Source of the DNA: Porphyra umbilicalis | Taxonomy: Eukaryota; Rhodophyta; Bangiophyceae; Bangiales; Bangiaceae | Length of the DNA stretch: 64,000 nt | Assembly (NCBI GenBank): GCA_002049455.2 | Contig: KV918954.1 | Span: 82,664 to 146,663 of the forward strand | Reading direction: 5' to 3' | Part shown: positions 10,782 to 22,203 of the stretch, one piece after another | How positions within the stretch are numbered: position 1 is the stretch's first letter | How the letters are laid out: each line of letters starts with the position of its first letter | Translations under genes and position numbers: made by a program | Notes under the pieces: model-generated | Seen by the model: only the letters and a program-made list of their open reading frames with translations | Told to the model about the DNA's origin: nothing | Database searches by the model: none

Positions 10782-12624
10782 GAATTGCGAAAGCGTACGG
10801 TAACAAGGTTAATGCGCTGTGCCTTACGGCATTTCGAGATCGCCGCCACGTTCGGCTCGTGCATGCTTGTGATGCGGAGCTGCCGCCCTTTGCTTCACAC
10901 GGGCGCCGGGGTGAACATAGTGCGAACTAGTGTCTATTCTACTGGCCGCCTCATTTGAGCCGATTCCCCTCATTTGAGGCTGTTTTCGATGCCTCTCTGT
11001 GACCATGTTCCCGGCCTCGGCTGCTCTTTCTGAGAATAGATCTGGACTCGGCGCAGTCCACTCACCTATGGGCCAACTCGGCGGCTGTGTACGATGAAAA
11101 CTCGGAGGGGGTGCCCCAGACACCCCAAAAAGGGCGTCCTTCCAGGCCATATGAGAGGAAGCCTCAATTGAGCCTCATCTGAGCCTCTTTTGAGCCTCGG
11201 GAGCAGTATAATAGACACTAGTGTTCTCCTTGCGAACTAGATGGCTTACGCCGAAGAGTTGACCACGCTTCCGCGCATCCGAGATGCAAACAACAATCGT
11301 CTCGTGACGAAGTATGCCACACATCTGTATGTAGACACCGGAGGTGTACGTCTATTTGACCGATTCCTCGTTTCCGACAAGTTGTCAGTCCCGTTCATTC
11401 TTGGCACCGAGTTCATTGAACAAAACATTGTGGCAATCTTGCCGCGTTTGCGGAACACCGTCTGGCAGTAACACGTGCGCTGCACGGAGGAGCTTCTTCG
11501 GCCAACGCCGATCCTGGCTTGTCATAATGACAGTGCCTGGGACCGTCATTGGCAAGACAAACCCGCAAGGGTGCGAGCCTGTAAACAGGTACGCGTCGAC
11601 GGACAACAAGAAGAGTGGAACATGGCCACATGCAACACCCCTGGTATGGTTACCATCACACCGAACGCTCGGTTATGCCAACATAAGTTAATGGCGGTCG
11701 CCCGCGGCTTGGCAATCGCCAAGCCCGACGAACCCTTCTTAGTCAAGTTACGCAACTTTGGCAAGGCCCAAGTCATTGCTCGCAAGAACTCAACCTTGGG
11801 GTTTGCAGAATCCTACGAAGGACCGATGTTGGCCGCCGTCTTGGATGACAACCATCCAAACGATTGTACCGATACTTGATCGGACGACCTGAGTCGTGAC
11901 CCACTCGAGGGCCTCGACCTCAGTGAGGCCCCCGAGTACCTGCACAAACAGATTCGAGACATGCTCAAGACGCATTCGTCGATGTGGGATGGAACCCTTG
12001 GCGCCATCCGTGCTACGCAGCACCCCACGGTCACTCCCTCAGACGCTCTGCCCATACGGGCTCAACCCTACTGGACCGGGCCGTTCAAACTGCAGATCAT
12101 CGATGATCAGATCAACATGATGTTGAAGCTCAACGTCATGGCCCCTAGCCATAGTGCTTGGGCAAGCACCGTGGTAATTTTATCAAAGAAGAACGGCAGA
12201 ACCCGATTCTGTGTCGACTATCGTCGGTTAAACAACATCACCAAGAAGGATACTTATCCCTTGCCTCGGATGGAGGACTGCCTCGACTCCTTGGGAGATG
12301 CCCAGGTGTTCACGTCTCTCGCCTGCACCGCGGGGTACTGGCAAGTGCCCTTACGCAAGGACGACCAAAAGAAGACGGCGTTCACAACGCTTTGTGGTGC
12401 ATACCACTGGATATCAATGCCTTTCGGCTTGACGAACGCGCTCGGTACCTTTCAGCGCGCGTTGAATATTATCCTCTCTGGCTTGAAATGGCAGATATGC
12501 CTTGTCTAGTTACACGATGTCATCCTCTTCTCCGCAAACGCGAAACAACACGTCAAAGACGCTGATACGGTTCTGCACCGTCTGCGCCAAGCCGGGGTTA
12601 CCATGAACTTGGAAACGTGCACCT
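10773..12624 (+). pseudogene. pol: A2 pol, 5' part (protease to mid RT)
   Basis: Protease reads LLHTGAG where A1 has LDTGAG, so the catalytic Asp codon has become His. A MITE (10930-11218) follows. Then protease and RT sequence collinear with A1 runs in one frame but with stops at 11469-11471 (TAA), 11877-11879 (TGA) and 12507-12509 (TAG). The last falls at the Tyr of the YLDD box, where the following Asp is also changed to His. The sequence stops at 12624, where element B begins, and resumes at 22972. Confidence 0.88.
10930..11218 (+). mobile_element. MITE-1 copy, 289 bp, TA target, inserted in A2 protease
   Basis: The ends are GTGTCTATTCTACTG and its inverted partner CAGTATAATAGACAC, flanked by TA on both sides (10928-10929 and 11219-11220). 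The uninterrupted site is seen in A1 at 867-880. Subterminal palindromic units built on CTCATTTGAGCC line both ends. TA duplication plus short TIRs point to Tc1/mariner-type mobilisation. There is no coding content. Confidence 0.88.
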
Positions 12625-13392
12625 TGTACTGGTTTCTGCCCGCAAAGCCGACGGGGCACGGCCCCGTCAGAAAACCCAGCACAGGATGCGGAGCGACACA
12701 AAGGAGAAAGAACACAAACGCCTGGATCACAGGGCGCAGAGCGCACCAGAACGCCGGAACTAACGCAAACGCAACGCTGATTTATTCGAGTACGCACGAT
12801 GACCCCAAAGCATACACGCATATACCCTCAGAAACAAGACGCAGGGCGTGCACAATCCCGACCCAGGAAAAGACGGTCGTAGGGGGGCCGGGGCCCGATG
12901 GGCCACGGTCCCTGATGAGGGGTCCTGGTGGCCCCTGCCACCGATCAAGGGACCCCCTTCCACTGGAAGAGAGATATGGTCCCTGGATTTAAGCCAGCTT
13001 GGACTGAAATTGCCCAATACATCACTAGGGACTTATCCCCAGATTTTCAACTCTCCGATCGAAGTCCTCGTGGGATATCGACAGTGGCCGATATCTAATC
13101 TCGGCCCCGGGCTTCTCCCCAGCCAAAGGAGCTTCCACAAGCTTCCAGGCCCCTCTAGGGGGCCAGGATCGAGGGGTCGCGTGGCCCCTCGTCCGCGTCA
13201 GGCCCTGTCCCCCTCTGCCTTTGGGCAAGGGGGATGTCAGACTCGGGGGTGGACCTGAGCGCCACCTGGCATGCGCCCCGAAGGGGCGCCGCACACCGCT
13301 CCCTCTAGGGGCATTGCGTGTGTGCTCGCGGCCCCTCCCCCGGCTCATACCGGGGGGATCGCGTCATCAGGAGAGAGGGGGTTTCCCCCACA
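12625..13392 (-). repeat. Element B LTR (3' LTR in element sense)
   Basis: 768 bp, TGTACTGGTTTCTGCC...CCCCCACA. It is nearly identical to 22204-22971. It contains strong stem-loops, for example 12650-12668 (GACGGGGC / GCCCCGTC). Just inside, the minus strand reads AAGGTGGGGAATA, a plausible polypurine tract. Confidence 0.93.
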
Positions 13393-13766
13393 TATTCCCC
13401 ACCTTAGGGCCTGCGTCTCGCAGAACCGGGGCTGTGTCCAACAGCCCACACACTGGCCAGGGGGAACCCCCGGCGGTTCGTTCGGCCTTGCCTCTCCAGG
13501 GCCCCTCTGTGGGACATCCTGGCGGGCCGCCCCCGGACTCGGGCCCCACGAGGGCCTCGGTGAGCCCCCCCCCAGGGCATACAAAACGGTCCCCCTCGTT
13601 GGGGGGACCGGACTACTCGGGTGTCCCGTTGCCACCCTCCTCGTCACGAGGTGGGACAGCGCCGAGAGCGCGTGTCCGGGGTTCTTCCCCCCTCTTCGCC
13701 GACCTCGTGCCCCGCCCACGGGTGGGGCTTTTCGGACTTCTTGGGGGCCCCGTCTCGCGGGGTCCG

Positions 13767-15842
13767 ATGGCGTCGGCCGATGCGGCCCACGGTACGGCCT
13801 CCATGGCGGTCGACAGTCGGGGCGGTGCTCCTGGTGACGTGCTCGAAGAGGAGGAGGAGATTGACGGCACCCTGGCCTCCCTCCTGTCGGATTCTTGGCC
13901 GACTCCCGCCGTCGTGGACGACTCTTTTCGCCGGTTCCCCTGGGACCTCGGGGGGTCCCTGGTGGAACAGCGGTATGCGGTCCTTGAGGGCCGCCGCATG
14001 GTCCGTCTATGGACGACCATCCGGGCCAACTATGGCCCGTTGTACGCCGTCCCCAAGGGGACGGCAACGGACTTCCCCTTTCTCCGTCGCCAGGAGGACT
14101 GGCGGGTGTGTCAGGTGCTTCGCCATCTGGCGTAGCGAGACCTCCCCCTGGAGGTAGGCGACAAGCCCTACTTCTCGTGGGACTACTACCCTGGCACCCC
14201 CCCCAAGTTGGGGGAGGAGGACCGCGGGTACTTTGTACCCGGCGCCCTGGGGGAGTGGACGGTTCGGACTACCCTGGGCGTCCTGGTGCTCCATGAGCAG
14301 CGGGAGGTCCGAGAAGTTCCGGTATCTCGGCGTAAAGCCCTGTATCCGATCGCCCCCCTTTGGTGGGCGTCGGTCGAGGTGCCGCGCGGTATGGCCGCGC
14401 GGATGCCGCAGATGGTGGCGCTGTGTGGCAGCAAGCTGATGGGAGAGGTCCTCGGGGGACCCTACCACATTATGTTGGCAACCCTTTGGGCCGCCGAGGT
14501 GGCCGACGTCTTCGTCGGCAGCATCCGCCACCATGGCCATCTGTGGCGTCTTCCACTGGTCCTGCGGACGGCTTTTGTTGAGCTCACGGCAGAGCGACTG
14601 TGCTCGGCCGACCCGTCCGCTCGGCCCCTCTTGGAGGCCGGGTTAGAGCTCCTCCGCATTTTGGAGGAGCATGGGAAGGAGTCGTGGCTCCTGTAGGATG
14701 GGAGCCCCCGAGGGGTCTTCCGGTGTGCCACGGTACTTGACAATGACGGGGTCTTGGTCCTCATGGAGGGCCTTGGTGACTCCATCCTCCCTTATGGGAG
14801 GGATGTTACTCATGAACTTCGTCTTCGTCCCCTTGATCGGGACCTGGCCACAGCCGGGCCGAACCGTTACGGTCCGGCGGCCCTTTTGGCTCCCCCGGCG
14901 GCACAGCCGGCGTCGCCTCCCGCGAGCTTCGCGGGGGTGCCGTATCCGGCCTCGCCCCTTGGGGGGGCGGTCTCTCGTCCTTACACCCCCCGTGGGGGTG
15001 GACGCTTTGGTCGGTCGCGTCGTACCTACCCCGGAGGAGGGTCGGTTCCCCTTATTGGGGGACGTTCGGGTCCGACGTTGGCGTCCCTTCCCTTGTTCTC
15101 GTGGGACGGGGCCGCCCAACTGGGGACCCCTCGGCCTGTGCGGCGCGCGGTGTGGGATGGCTTGGCCCGCTCCCTAGGGGAGCTCCCCCCGATCCTTACC
15201 AACGGGGTGGATCACACCCTGATGATGGCCCTAAGCCGCACCTTGGTGCGGCTTCGCAACGAGATGGCCGTTATTGTGTCACGCCCTATGGGTGACCGAG
15301 AAGCAGACGTGCTGTACTCCTTGAGTACGGTCGACTCGATCCGCCGCCTCTTGGCGGAGGAGTATGGCGCGGCCGTGGCCGAGACCAAATCCGTCTTGGC
15401 GGGATGCTCCATTCGCAACATGGCGTCACCCCCGGTTCCGGCCGGGGGTGGTATTTCGTCTGCGACGCTACAGCGTCCGCCGTCCCCTTCCCCACCCCAC
15501 TACGGGGTGGGGCCTGGCTCTTCTGTTCCGTCCCATTATGGGGCGGCCTTGGGTTCGGTAGCCCCGCCCCCTTATGGGGCAGGCTTGGAATCGGCTACCC
15601 CGTCCCATTTTGGGGCGGGCTCTGGTGTTGCTATTCCGGTCCCTCAAGGGACGGCGACTGGTCCCTCGGCGACACCCCCGACCTTCTCGGGGCCGGGGTA
15701 TTACTCGCGCGATGATGATCCCGGTCAGGGGTATAACCCTGACTTTGGTTCTCGCTCCGGGGGTTGGCGACTTGTCACCGGGGGTGCTTGGCACCCCTGT
15801 CCCTCGGTCATTGGTTGTGTTACCCTTCACCGCCCTCTTTAA
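13767..15842 (+). pseudogene. Antisense gene of element B (aORF), conserved, two internal TAG codons
   Basis: This is a single + strand frame of 692 codons, opposite to gag-pol, from ATG 13767 (MASADAAHG) to a stop at 15840-15842. TAG at 14133-14135 and 14694-14696 are its only interruptions. Its layout is an acidic N-terminus (EEEEE at about 13847-13862), a globular region, a Pro/Gly/Ser-rich middle, a helical stretch near 15190-15410, and a low-complexity C-terminus of PHYG/PPYG-type repeats. Residues at about 14340-14660 align without gaps with the antisense product of element D (shared VEVP-x-G, MP, LAT-x-W, LW). I do not recognise the domain. AATAAA at 15890-15895, 48 bases after the stop, would suit its own transcript. 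Its start faces the 3' LTR, so antisense transcription from that LTR is plausible. Confidence 0.7.
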
Positions 15843-15889
15843 AGGGAGGTGCCGCACTGTGGGGGAGAGTGCAAGAGGGCCCCGTAGGG

Positions 15890-15895
15890 AATAAA
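15890..15895 (+). terminator. Candidate polyadenylation signal for the element B antisense gene
   Basis: AATAAA lies 48 bases downstream of the aORF stop and is followed by a hairpin GGGGCTTAGCCCC. It falls in the 58-bp gap between the convergent aORF and pol stops. Confidence 0.35.
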
Positions 15896-15900
15896 GGGGC

Positions 15901-18900
15901 TTAGCCCCTCTTCTTTGTGACCTTTGTCTCTACGGCCGCCCGAGCGACTCGCAGGTCTTGTACCCTTTTCTTGATTTGGTCAGAGAAGTATATCCCTTCC
16001 CGCGTCAAGGCGGGGAGATTAATTTTCTTCCGGAGACAGTATTTCAGGAGGGCTTCTCTCGGAAGAGAAGAGGCAAATTGCCACGTGGCTTCCGCTTCGG
16101 GAAACCCAAACCATTTGACTAAGAGCTTCAATTGCCCGTCATCATTCCAACCATGTTTGATAAATTTTTCAAACACGTATTCGGGACCATCCTTAAGGTG
16201 GGTCCCCTCCTTAAAGAGGGCTTGTGCCTTCAGGGCACGGGTTCACTTGGCATTTCGCGCCGGGGGCGTGGGAGCTCCAGTGACATGGTCACTGCTCACC
16301 GTTCTGATGCCCCTGGAGCTCTCTATCAGGAATCGGTACCCATCGGTCTGTAGTACCATGTAAGGCCCCTGGGTCTTGAACCCAAGCTTCTTTGGCGAGC
16401 GGTTGTGGGCATCCAGATAGACCCAGTCCCCAGCTTTTAGCTGGTTATTCTTCTCTCGAGCGCGCGCATCGAAGGCGCGCTTGTACGCTGCCTGGGCTTT
16501 CCCCAGGTGCTCCCGGACGTTGGGAATGAGGGCCTTCAGGTCCTCAACATATTGTTCCGCCGCCGAGCTGGCGTCGACGGGTCGTTCCTCGGCTTGTCTC
16601 AGCCGAGGCATCCTCTCAATCCCAATGAGTTGGAGCTGCCTCGGGCTCACGAAAGCTATGGGGATTTCCCCAGTGCTAGAATGGACCTGCGTATTGTACG
16701 CAGTTGTCAAGAGGGACAGATGGCTGTCCCACTCGGCTTGGTGCTCCGCCACATAGCAGCGGAGCTGTCGGACGAGGGTGCGGTTATACCGTTCCACCTG
16801 CCCGTTCGTCTGCGGGTGATAAGGCGAGGTATAGTTCGAGGCTATACCGAGTAAACCAAGGATGCCCTGGTAATACACCGAGGCAAACTGCGGTCCGTTG
16901 TCCGTAAGGACAGTGTCCGGGATGCCGTATGCGGCAACCCATGTATCTATAAAGGCTGATGCCACGGTCGGGGCCGTGGCTTCCCTCATGGGGATCGCTC
17001 TTGTCAACTTTGTGAACCGGTCACAGATGACCAGGACGTGCTTGTGCCCCCATCTAGAGGTGGGCAGTGGGCCCAACAGGTCCATGTCAAGCCCCGAGAA
17101 GGGCTCGTCGGCGGTGAACAACTTCATCACCGTCGTATGTTTTCTCTCTGAGAGACGGTTCTTGGCGCACGCGGGGCATTGCTCCACGTGCTTGTACACG
17201 TCAACGACCATCGTAGGTCAGTACACATACCTACGAAGGGTGTTTTACATTTTTCTCGAGCCGGCATGCCCGGCTAACACCGACTGGTGTTGGTGAGTTA
17301 GGAGGCGCTTCTTTAGCGCCTCGGGGATAACCACTTGGGTTTCCCGTCCGTACACCGAGCGACGGCAGAGTAGCGCGTTCTTTTCTCGGAAGAAGAACGC
17401 CTGACGACTCCACGTGGGGTCGGGGGGCGAAAGAGCATCGAGCTCTTCAAGCCTGGCCTGGCAAAAGGCGTCCTCGGCCTGGCCCAGGATAATCTCTCGG
17501 GCCGTCAGGGCCCCCATAGGGGCCTCCTCCGGTGACGCTTCTTGTAAGACGTCACTGGCCCGGGTCTCGACAGCTAGGACGGGGATGTCCTCGTCCAGGG
17601 GCGAGGTGTCCAAACCCTCTGTAGGGAGACGCAATAGCGCGTCTGCCACCTTGTGATCCTTTCCCGGCTTATGCCGTATTTCATAATTGTACTCCGATAG
17701 TCGGAGTCGCCATCGGTTAATCCGAGCATTCGGACTCATACTAGTGAGAACCGATAACAGGGCGCGATGATCGCACCGCACCACGAATTCCGCACCTTCT
17801 AGGTAGGACCGTAAATAGGTCACGGCCCAGACGACGCCTAGCGCCTCGATCTCCGTGGCGAAATAGTTCTTCTCCGCAGGGAGAAGAGCACGGCTATAGT
17901 ACCTGATGGGGTGGTATTCCCCGTCGGACTGTTGTTGCTGTAGGCAACAACCCAGCTGTTCATAGCTGGCGTCGACATCGACGATATAATGCCCGTGCCT
18001 CTTGGGCAGGGCTAGGATACGGGCGTCTAATAGACTTCCTCGGAGTATCTCAAAGGCGTCCGTCTCCTTCCCTGAGGGTGGAGGAAGCTTCTTAGGAAGC
18101 TTGGTGCTTGTAAGCGCCGTTAGTGGCTTCGCTATCTTAGCGAAGTCTGCTACGAAGCGGCGGTATACGCCGCACATACCCAGAAAGCTCTTCATCTGGG
18201 TTTGGGTTTCCGGATAACGGAGACCCCGAAGCGCCCGGAGGTTTTTCTCCAGGACATGTACCCGTCCTGGTCGGATCACATGACCAAGGTATTCCACTTC
18301 CTCCTGGAAGAAGTGGCACTTAGACGCCTTCAAGGTGACCCCTGCCTTCCCGAGCAGGGTCAGCACCTCATCAAGGTGCTGTAAGTCTTCTTCGGGGGAG
18401 CCCGAGAAAACAATCACATCATCCAGATACACCAAACATATCTGCCATTTCACGCCGGCCAGGATCATATCCATGGCGCGTTGGAAATTCGCAGGGGCGT
18501 TGCACAATCCAAAGGGAAGGCGCACGCACTGCCACGCGCCCGAGTGGCACGTGAAAGCCGTGAGATGTTTGTCCTCCTCGGCTATTGGTATTTGCCAGTA
18601 ACCCGCGTTACAATCCAGGATGGAGAACACCCTGGCGTCCCCTAGGGAATCGATGCACTCATCCATCCGGAGGATGGGATACGCATCCTTGATAGTCATC
18701 AAGTTGAGCTTTCTGTAATCGATACAGAAGCGTACCGAACCATCAGGCTTCGGTACCATGACCACGGGGCTAGCCCATTCCCCACTTGCGGGCTCAATGA
18801 CGTCCATCGAGCTCATACGCTCGACTTCCCCTTTCTCTCTCTCCCGGGCCATGGGCCCGGCCTTGTACAGGTATTGTCTCACGGGGACAGCCCCAGGCTT

Positions 18901-20046
18901 CAGTCGGATTCGGTGTTCCACCCCTCGAATTCAGCCGAGCTTTCCCTCCCAAAGGGAGGAATGCTTTTGGAGGAGGGCCTTTACGGGCCCCGACCACTCC
19001 GCCGGCACCGAAGAAACATCCACCTTCGGCAGAGGTGAACCCTCTACCCCCTTAGGGGGCGTAGCGCGCTCCTTGAGCTCGCTCTCCGAGACCTCGTACG
19101 TCGGCCCCTCGTGGGCGTCGATGTACCCGATGGTCATATCGGTTGTTAGCCGCAACGGCGTAACGCCCAGGTGCATCACCTGGATGGTTATGGGCTCGTC
19201 TGCCATCATTATGGCCGGGCCTTGGGCGACCTGTAGACCATGCTTGTGGTACAAAGGCGGTCGCCCTCTCACGAGGCCATGCCCCGTGTATGTACTTCTT
19301 ACGGGAACATGGGCTATCGTCCCGGGTTGAACCCAGGTCTTCCGGGCCGGCTTCAGTTGAGCCGTTAGCCCCTCGGGGCAAGCACAGACCGCCGAAATGG
19401 AGGGATTGGGGCGTCCCCTAGGGGCTCCCCTCCTTTTGATCGGCACCTTGGTGCCGTCTAGGAGTTCCACATGTTGCTCCTGTGTTGCAATGTTTTTTGT
19501 CGCAACGTCGATGAAGGAGAAGCCCAAAATAGCTGGGACACTCATATTGTTCACGACTCCAAAGGAGATGTAGGAGGTCTGACCCCTAAGGGTCACACCA
19601 AGACAGACAGCTCCAACAATGGGGAGCCAGCCCCCATTGACATCATGGAACATCTTCGCGAGATCACCCAGCGGTTGCAGCGGGGTGTCGACCGGCAATA
19701 GCCGCCGGTCTATGAGCGTCGGGCCACTACCCGTATCCAATATAGCCCGGGTAGTGAGATCAAATCCTGCCGTCAGGAATAACCGGACGGCTAGTTGGTA
19801 ACTAGAGAAGGGCATGAACGCGCAAGGCGTTCCCTTTGGGGGTCTCCCTTGGGAGGCCCCCACTACTCGACTAGGCCGGCTTCTCCCGGCCCTACGAGAT
19901 GACTTGCATCTCGGGTCGACTCCATTCGTCTCCCAGGCGGGTGGGATAACCCCACCCGCTACTCGTTTCCCGAGGAAGAGTTGTCCTCCTTGTTCTGCTC
20001 GGCCGCATCCCTCTCTGGGGAGGGTGAGTCGTCCGAGGACGACCAC
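15901..20046 (-). pseudogene. pol: Element B pol: protease to chromodomain, four in-frame stops
   Basis: One reading frame runs from 20046 to 15901, in the -1 frame relative to gag. Domains are protease (AILDTGSG at about 19715-19740), RT (FCIDYRKLN; YLDDVI at about 18430), RNase H (DVDASYEQLG; TEIEALGV; CDHRALL), integrase zinc domain and core (CPACAKN; DLLGP; TDNGPQF; NGQVERYNRT) and a chromodomain (LLVKWFGFPEAEATW at about 16090-16140). The stops are TGA at 18931-18933, TAA and TGA between about 17224 and 17247 (the second replaces the Trp of the YWP integrase motif), and TGA at 16243-16245. The frame is otherwise open and well conserved, so these look like recent point changes. Confidence 0.9.
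19937..19971 (-). promoter_or_regulatory. -1 programmed ribosomal frameshift signal, gag to pol (element B)
   Basis: The slippery heptamer GGGAAAC (19971-19965, phased G GGA AAC in the gag frame) is followed by a 5-nt spacer and a perfect 9-bp stem-loop. GCGGGTGGG (19959-19951) pairs with CCCACCCGC (19945-19937) around the loop GTTAT. The gag TAG (19961-19959) sits in the spacer and stem start. Pol continues in exactly the -1 frame. All three textbook elements are present at ideal spacing. Confidence 0.85.
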
Positions 20047-22064
20047 GAAGGGCCATAATGTTCCCGCACCGCCGCGACCGGTTGTCCCTTACGGACTTCC
20101 TCGTCCGCCTTGCGGCGCTCTTCGCACCGCTCCAGAAAGGCTTTGGTCAACAGAGCCTTTGTCCCCGCATGAAGGCGGGGACACTCTCGAAAGAAATGTC
20201 CCCGCATGTTACATGCGAGACAGATATTTGTCCGGGGTCGCCCAGGACGTCCCGCTTCTCCCCCCTTGGGGTTAGTCCGTGGGGAAGGCCCTCGAGGCCC
20301 TTCCCCCACCTTAGCGGAAGCCCCTTGGGCCTGTCCTTGAGGGACGTCCTTCATCCTAGGGGGGCCCCATCGGGATGGACCTGCTTCCCCAACCTTCGGG
20401 GGGTCCCTTCGGGGGAGATACACCTCCCCCACCTTAGGTGGTCCCCATCGGGAATGACCCGGAGAAACTTCCCCCACCTGAGGTGGGGCTGTTACTGCCG
20501 CGGTTACGTATTTCCGCGGCGCTGGTCGAGCAGCGCGACGCACCCGACGGGCCTCGGCCCGTCGGTCCTCTGCATCCTTCTGCTCCTGGAGGCGCCTACG
20601 ACAGACGTCCCCCTTCCGCTGGGCATATTGCACCAGCAGGTCCATTGGCATGTTGGGGGTATTATGTTCGCGCACATCGGCGCGTATCTCCCAACCCAGC
20701 CCCTGCATATAGCGACTTTTCATCTGTCCTTCCGTGTGAATGTATCCACACAGGCGACGTAACCCCCGTAGGCCTACGTAGTATTCATTCTCTGTTTCCT
20801 CCGCCCCTTGGGCGGCCCCATGGAACATGGCATCTTGGTCGCTTAGCGACTGCTCATCCGCATATTTGCGGAGGAGCCAGTTGATCAGTTCCAAGTAGGA
20901 GCTGACCTCTCCACTCCGCCCTCCTTGGAGGGACGGCATGATCGTATATAATTCCCGTTTGAGATCACCCTTAGTGAACTCGGGAAGGAGATACAGGGCT
21001 CGGCCCTCCGAGATGTCATTGTCGTCACCCGCTTTTACGAAGCGGCTGAGGAATTTGAAGACGCCTAAGGCGAGCGTCCCATCCCACTCTGCATCACGGC
21101 CAAAAGTGGCCGATACATCCTTACGCAGACGGCCTAGGCCGTGCGCCATGGTCCGGTCGTACCGGATGTCGGTATTCGCCAAAGCATAAGTTGCGCAGTC
21201 TAAGCCTGCGGCATAGCGGTCGTCCGCGGGGACGATCTTAGGGGGAATCCGACGGTGGGATTCCCCTCTCAGCTCGTGCCCTAGGGCACGGGTGACCGAT
21301 CGACGGGGCACATGGCGACCCCCGTCTCCCCCGGAGTACTCCCCGTCCGAGGAGGAGGAACTCATGCGCCTACGTCGGCGCCGGGACCGTCTAGTGGTCC
21401 CGAGGGCTGTCTCGATAAGAGACAGTCGATCGTGTAACGGGCTCATCAAAGCGTCCAACGAATCCCGTAGGGCTGCCGATATGGCAGCCGCGTCTTGGGC
21501 CCCCGTTGGGGCCCGGTCACCACCTCCACGAGGAGGTGTTCGGGGTGGGCCGGCGGCTCTCGCCAGCCCGTCACATGGGCCCCATGGTAAACGGGGGACC
21601 GCTTGGTCCCGCCTCCCCGGGGTTAGAGGAGGTGGAGGCGGGAAATCCCTTCCGGCTCCACCCTGCACACCTTGGAGGGGAGGAGGTGGGAATTCCCTTC
21701 CACCTACGCCCCCCGCACCTTGGGGGGGAAGAGACGGGAATACCCCTCCGTCTACATCCCCCGCTCCTTGGGGGGGGAGAGACGGGAATACCCTTCCGCC
21801 TGTGCCCCCCGCCCCATGGGGGGGGAGAGACGGGAATACCCTTCCGTCTCCACCCCCGTCGCCCGGCGCGCCACGCTCTGGCGTGGCGGTGCCGGCTTGA
21901 CGCTCCCGCCGAGGATGGATCCCTCCGGGGTCCTGAGACCCCGAGCCCTCGCTGGCTCCGTCCAGGTCGCCCAGTGACGGGTTGCCGGCGCCCGGGGCGC
22001 CGGTCTTCGCCACCCCAGTGGTGTCCATGGCGGGAAGACTTCGTCCTGCTGCGGAAACAATCAC
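19959..22064 (-). CDS. gag: Element B Gag polyprotein
   Basis: This is an intact 701-residue Gag. Its N-terminal part holds five 16-residue repeats built on VFPSLPPQGAG (about 21629-21870), followed by Arg- and Ser-rich stretches. The capsid-like core lies at about 21210-20640 (TFGRDAEWDGTLALGVFKFL; ELINWLLRKYADEQ). A Lys/Arg-rich linker follows, then a zinc knuckle CLACNMRGHFFREC (C-X2-C-X4-H-X4-C) near 20170-20230 and an acidic Ser-rich tail. Gag packages element RNA into cytoplasmic particles. The stop overlaps the frameshift signal, so Gag is the main product and Gag-Pol the minor one. The first Met at 22064 was chosen as the longest; a second Met 12 codons in is also possible. This is the only fully open retroelement gene in the window. 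Confidence 0.88.
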   Translation of the reverse strand: MIVSAAGRSLPAMDTTGVAKTGAPGAGNPSLGDLDGASEGSGSQDPGGIHPRRERQAGTATPERGAPGDGGGDGRVFPSLPPHGAGGTGGRVFPSLPPQGAGDVDGGVFPSLPPQGAGGVGGREFPPPPLQGVQGGAGRDFPPPPPLTPGRRDQAVPRLPWGPCDGLARAAGPPRTPPRGGGDRAPTGAQDAAAISAALRDSLDALMSPLHDRLSLIETALGTTRRSRRRRRRMSSSSSDGEYSGGDGGRHVPRRSVTRALGHELRGESHRRIPPKIVPADDRYAAGLDCATYALANTDIRYDRTMAHGLGRLRKDVSATFGRDAEWDGTLALGVFKFLSRFVKAGDDNDISEGRALYLLPEFTKGDLKRELYTIMPSLQGGRSGEVSSYLELINWLLRKYADEQSLSDQDAMFHGAAQGAEETENEYYVGLRGLRRLCGYIHTEGQMKSRYMQGLGWEIRADVREHNTPNMPMDLLVQYAQRKGDVCRRRLQEQKDAEDRRAEARRVRRAARPAPRKYVTAAVTAPPQVGEVSPGHSRWGPPKVGEVYLPRRDPPKVGEAGPSRWGPPRMKDVPQGQAQGASAKVGEGPRGPSPRTNPKGGEAGRPGRPRTNICLACNMRGHFFRECPRLHAGTKALLTKAFLERCEERRKADEEVRKGQPVAAVREHYGPSWSSSDDSPSPERDAAEQNKEDNSSSGNE
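21629..21870 (-). repeat. 48-bp in-frame tandem repeats in element B gag
   Basis: Units with GAGACGGGAATACCC spaced 48 bp apart (for example starting near 21731, 21779 and 21827) encode a 16-residue Pro-rich repeat. About five copies are present, the outer ones diverged. Confidence 0.75.
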
Positions 22065-22183
22065 TCCTCAAAGACGATCTCAACGGAACAGTCACAGCCA
22101 AGGGCAAGACAAAGCACAGCAGAGAGACCACCGTGAGAACTGCCACAGGGTAGACCCGACTGATCAAGAAGGGCCAGACCCTG

Positions 22184-22201
22184 TCCCCCGCTGATCCACC
22201 A
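22184..22201 (-). promoter_or_regulatory. Primer binding site of element B
   Basis: The minus strand reads TGGTGGATCAGCGGGGGA two bases inside the LTR at 22204. It starts with TGG as expected for pairing to a tRNA 3' end, and differs from the family-A PBS. Confidence 0.7.
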
Positions 22202-22203
22202 AA

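Noticed and set aside
10928-11220. 7-bp duplication ACTAGTG as the target of the 289-bp insertion
   Set aside because: TA plus symmetrical GTGTCTATT ends explain both this copy and the one at 33767. A 7-bp target would leave asymmetric ends.
13221-13766. N-terminal extension of the element B antisense gene upstream of ATG 13767
   Set aside because: It runs back into the LTR and reads as low-complexity sequence. The Met at 13767 starts a product resembling the D antisense N-terminus.
14133-14135. Systematic TAG read-through in the antisense genes
   Set aside because: B has two TAG and D one, but A3 also has TGA and TAA interruptions and D a frameshift. Ordinary decay explains this without recoding.
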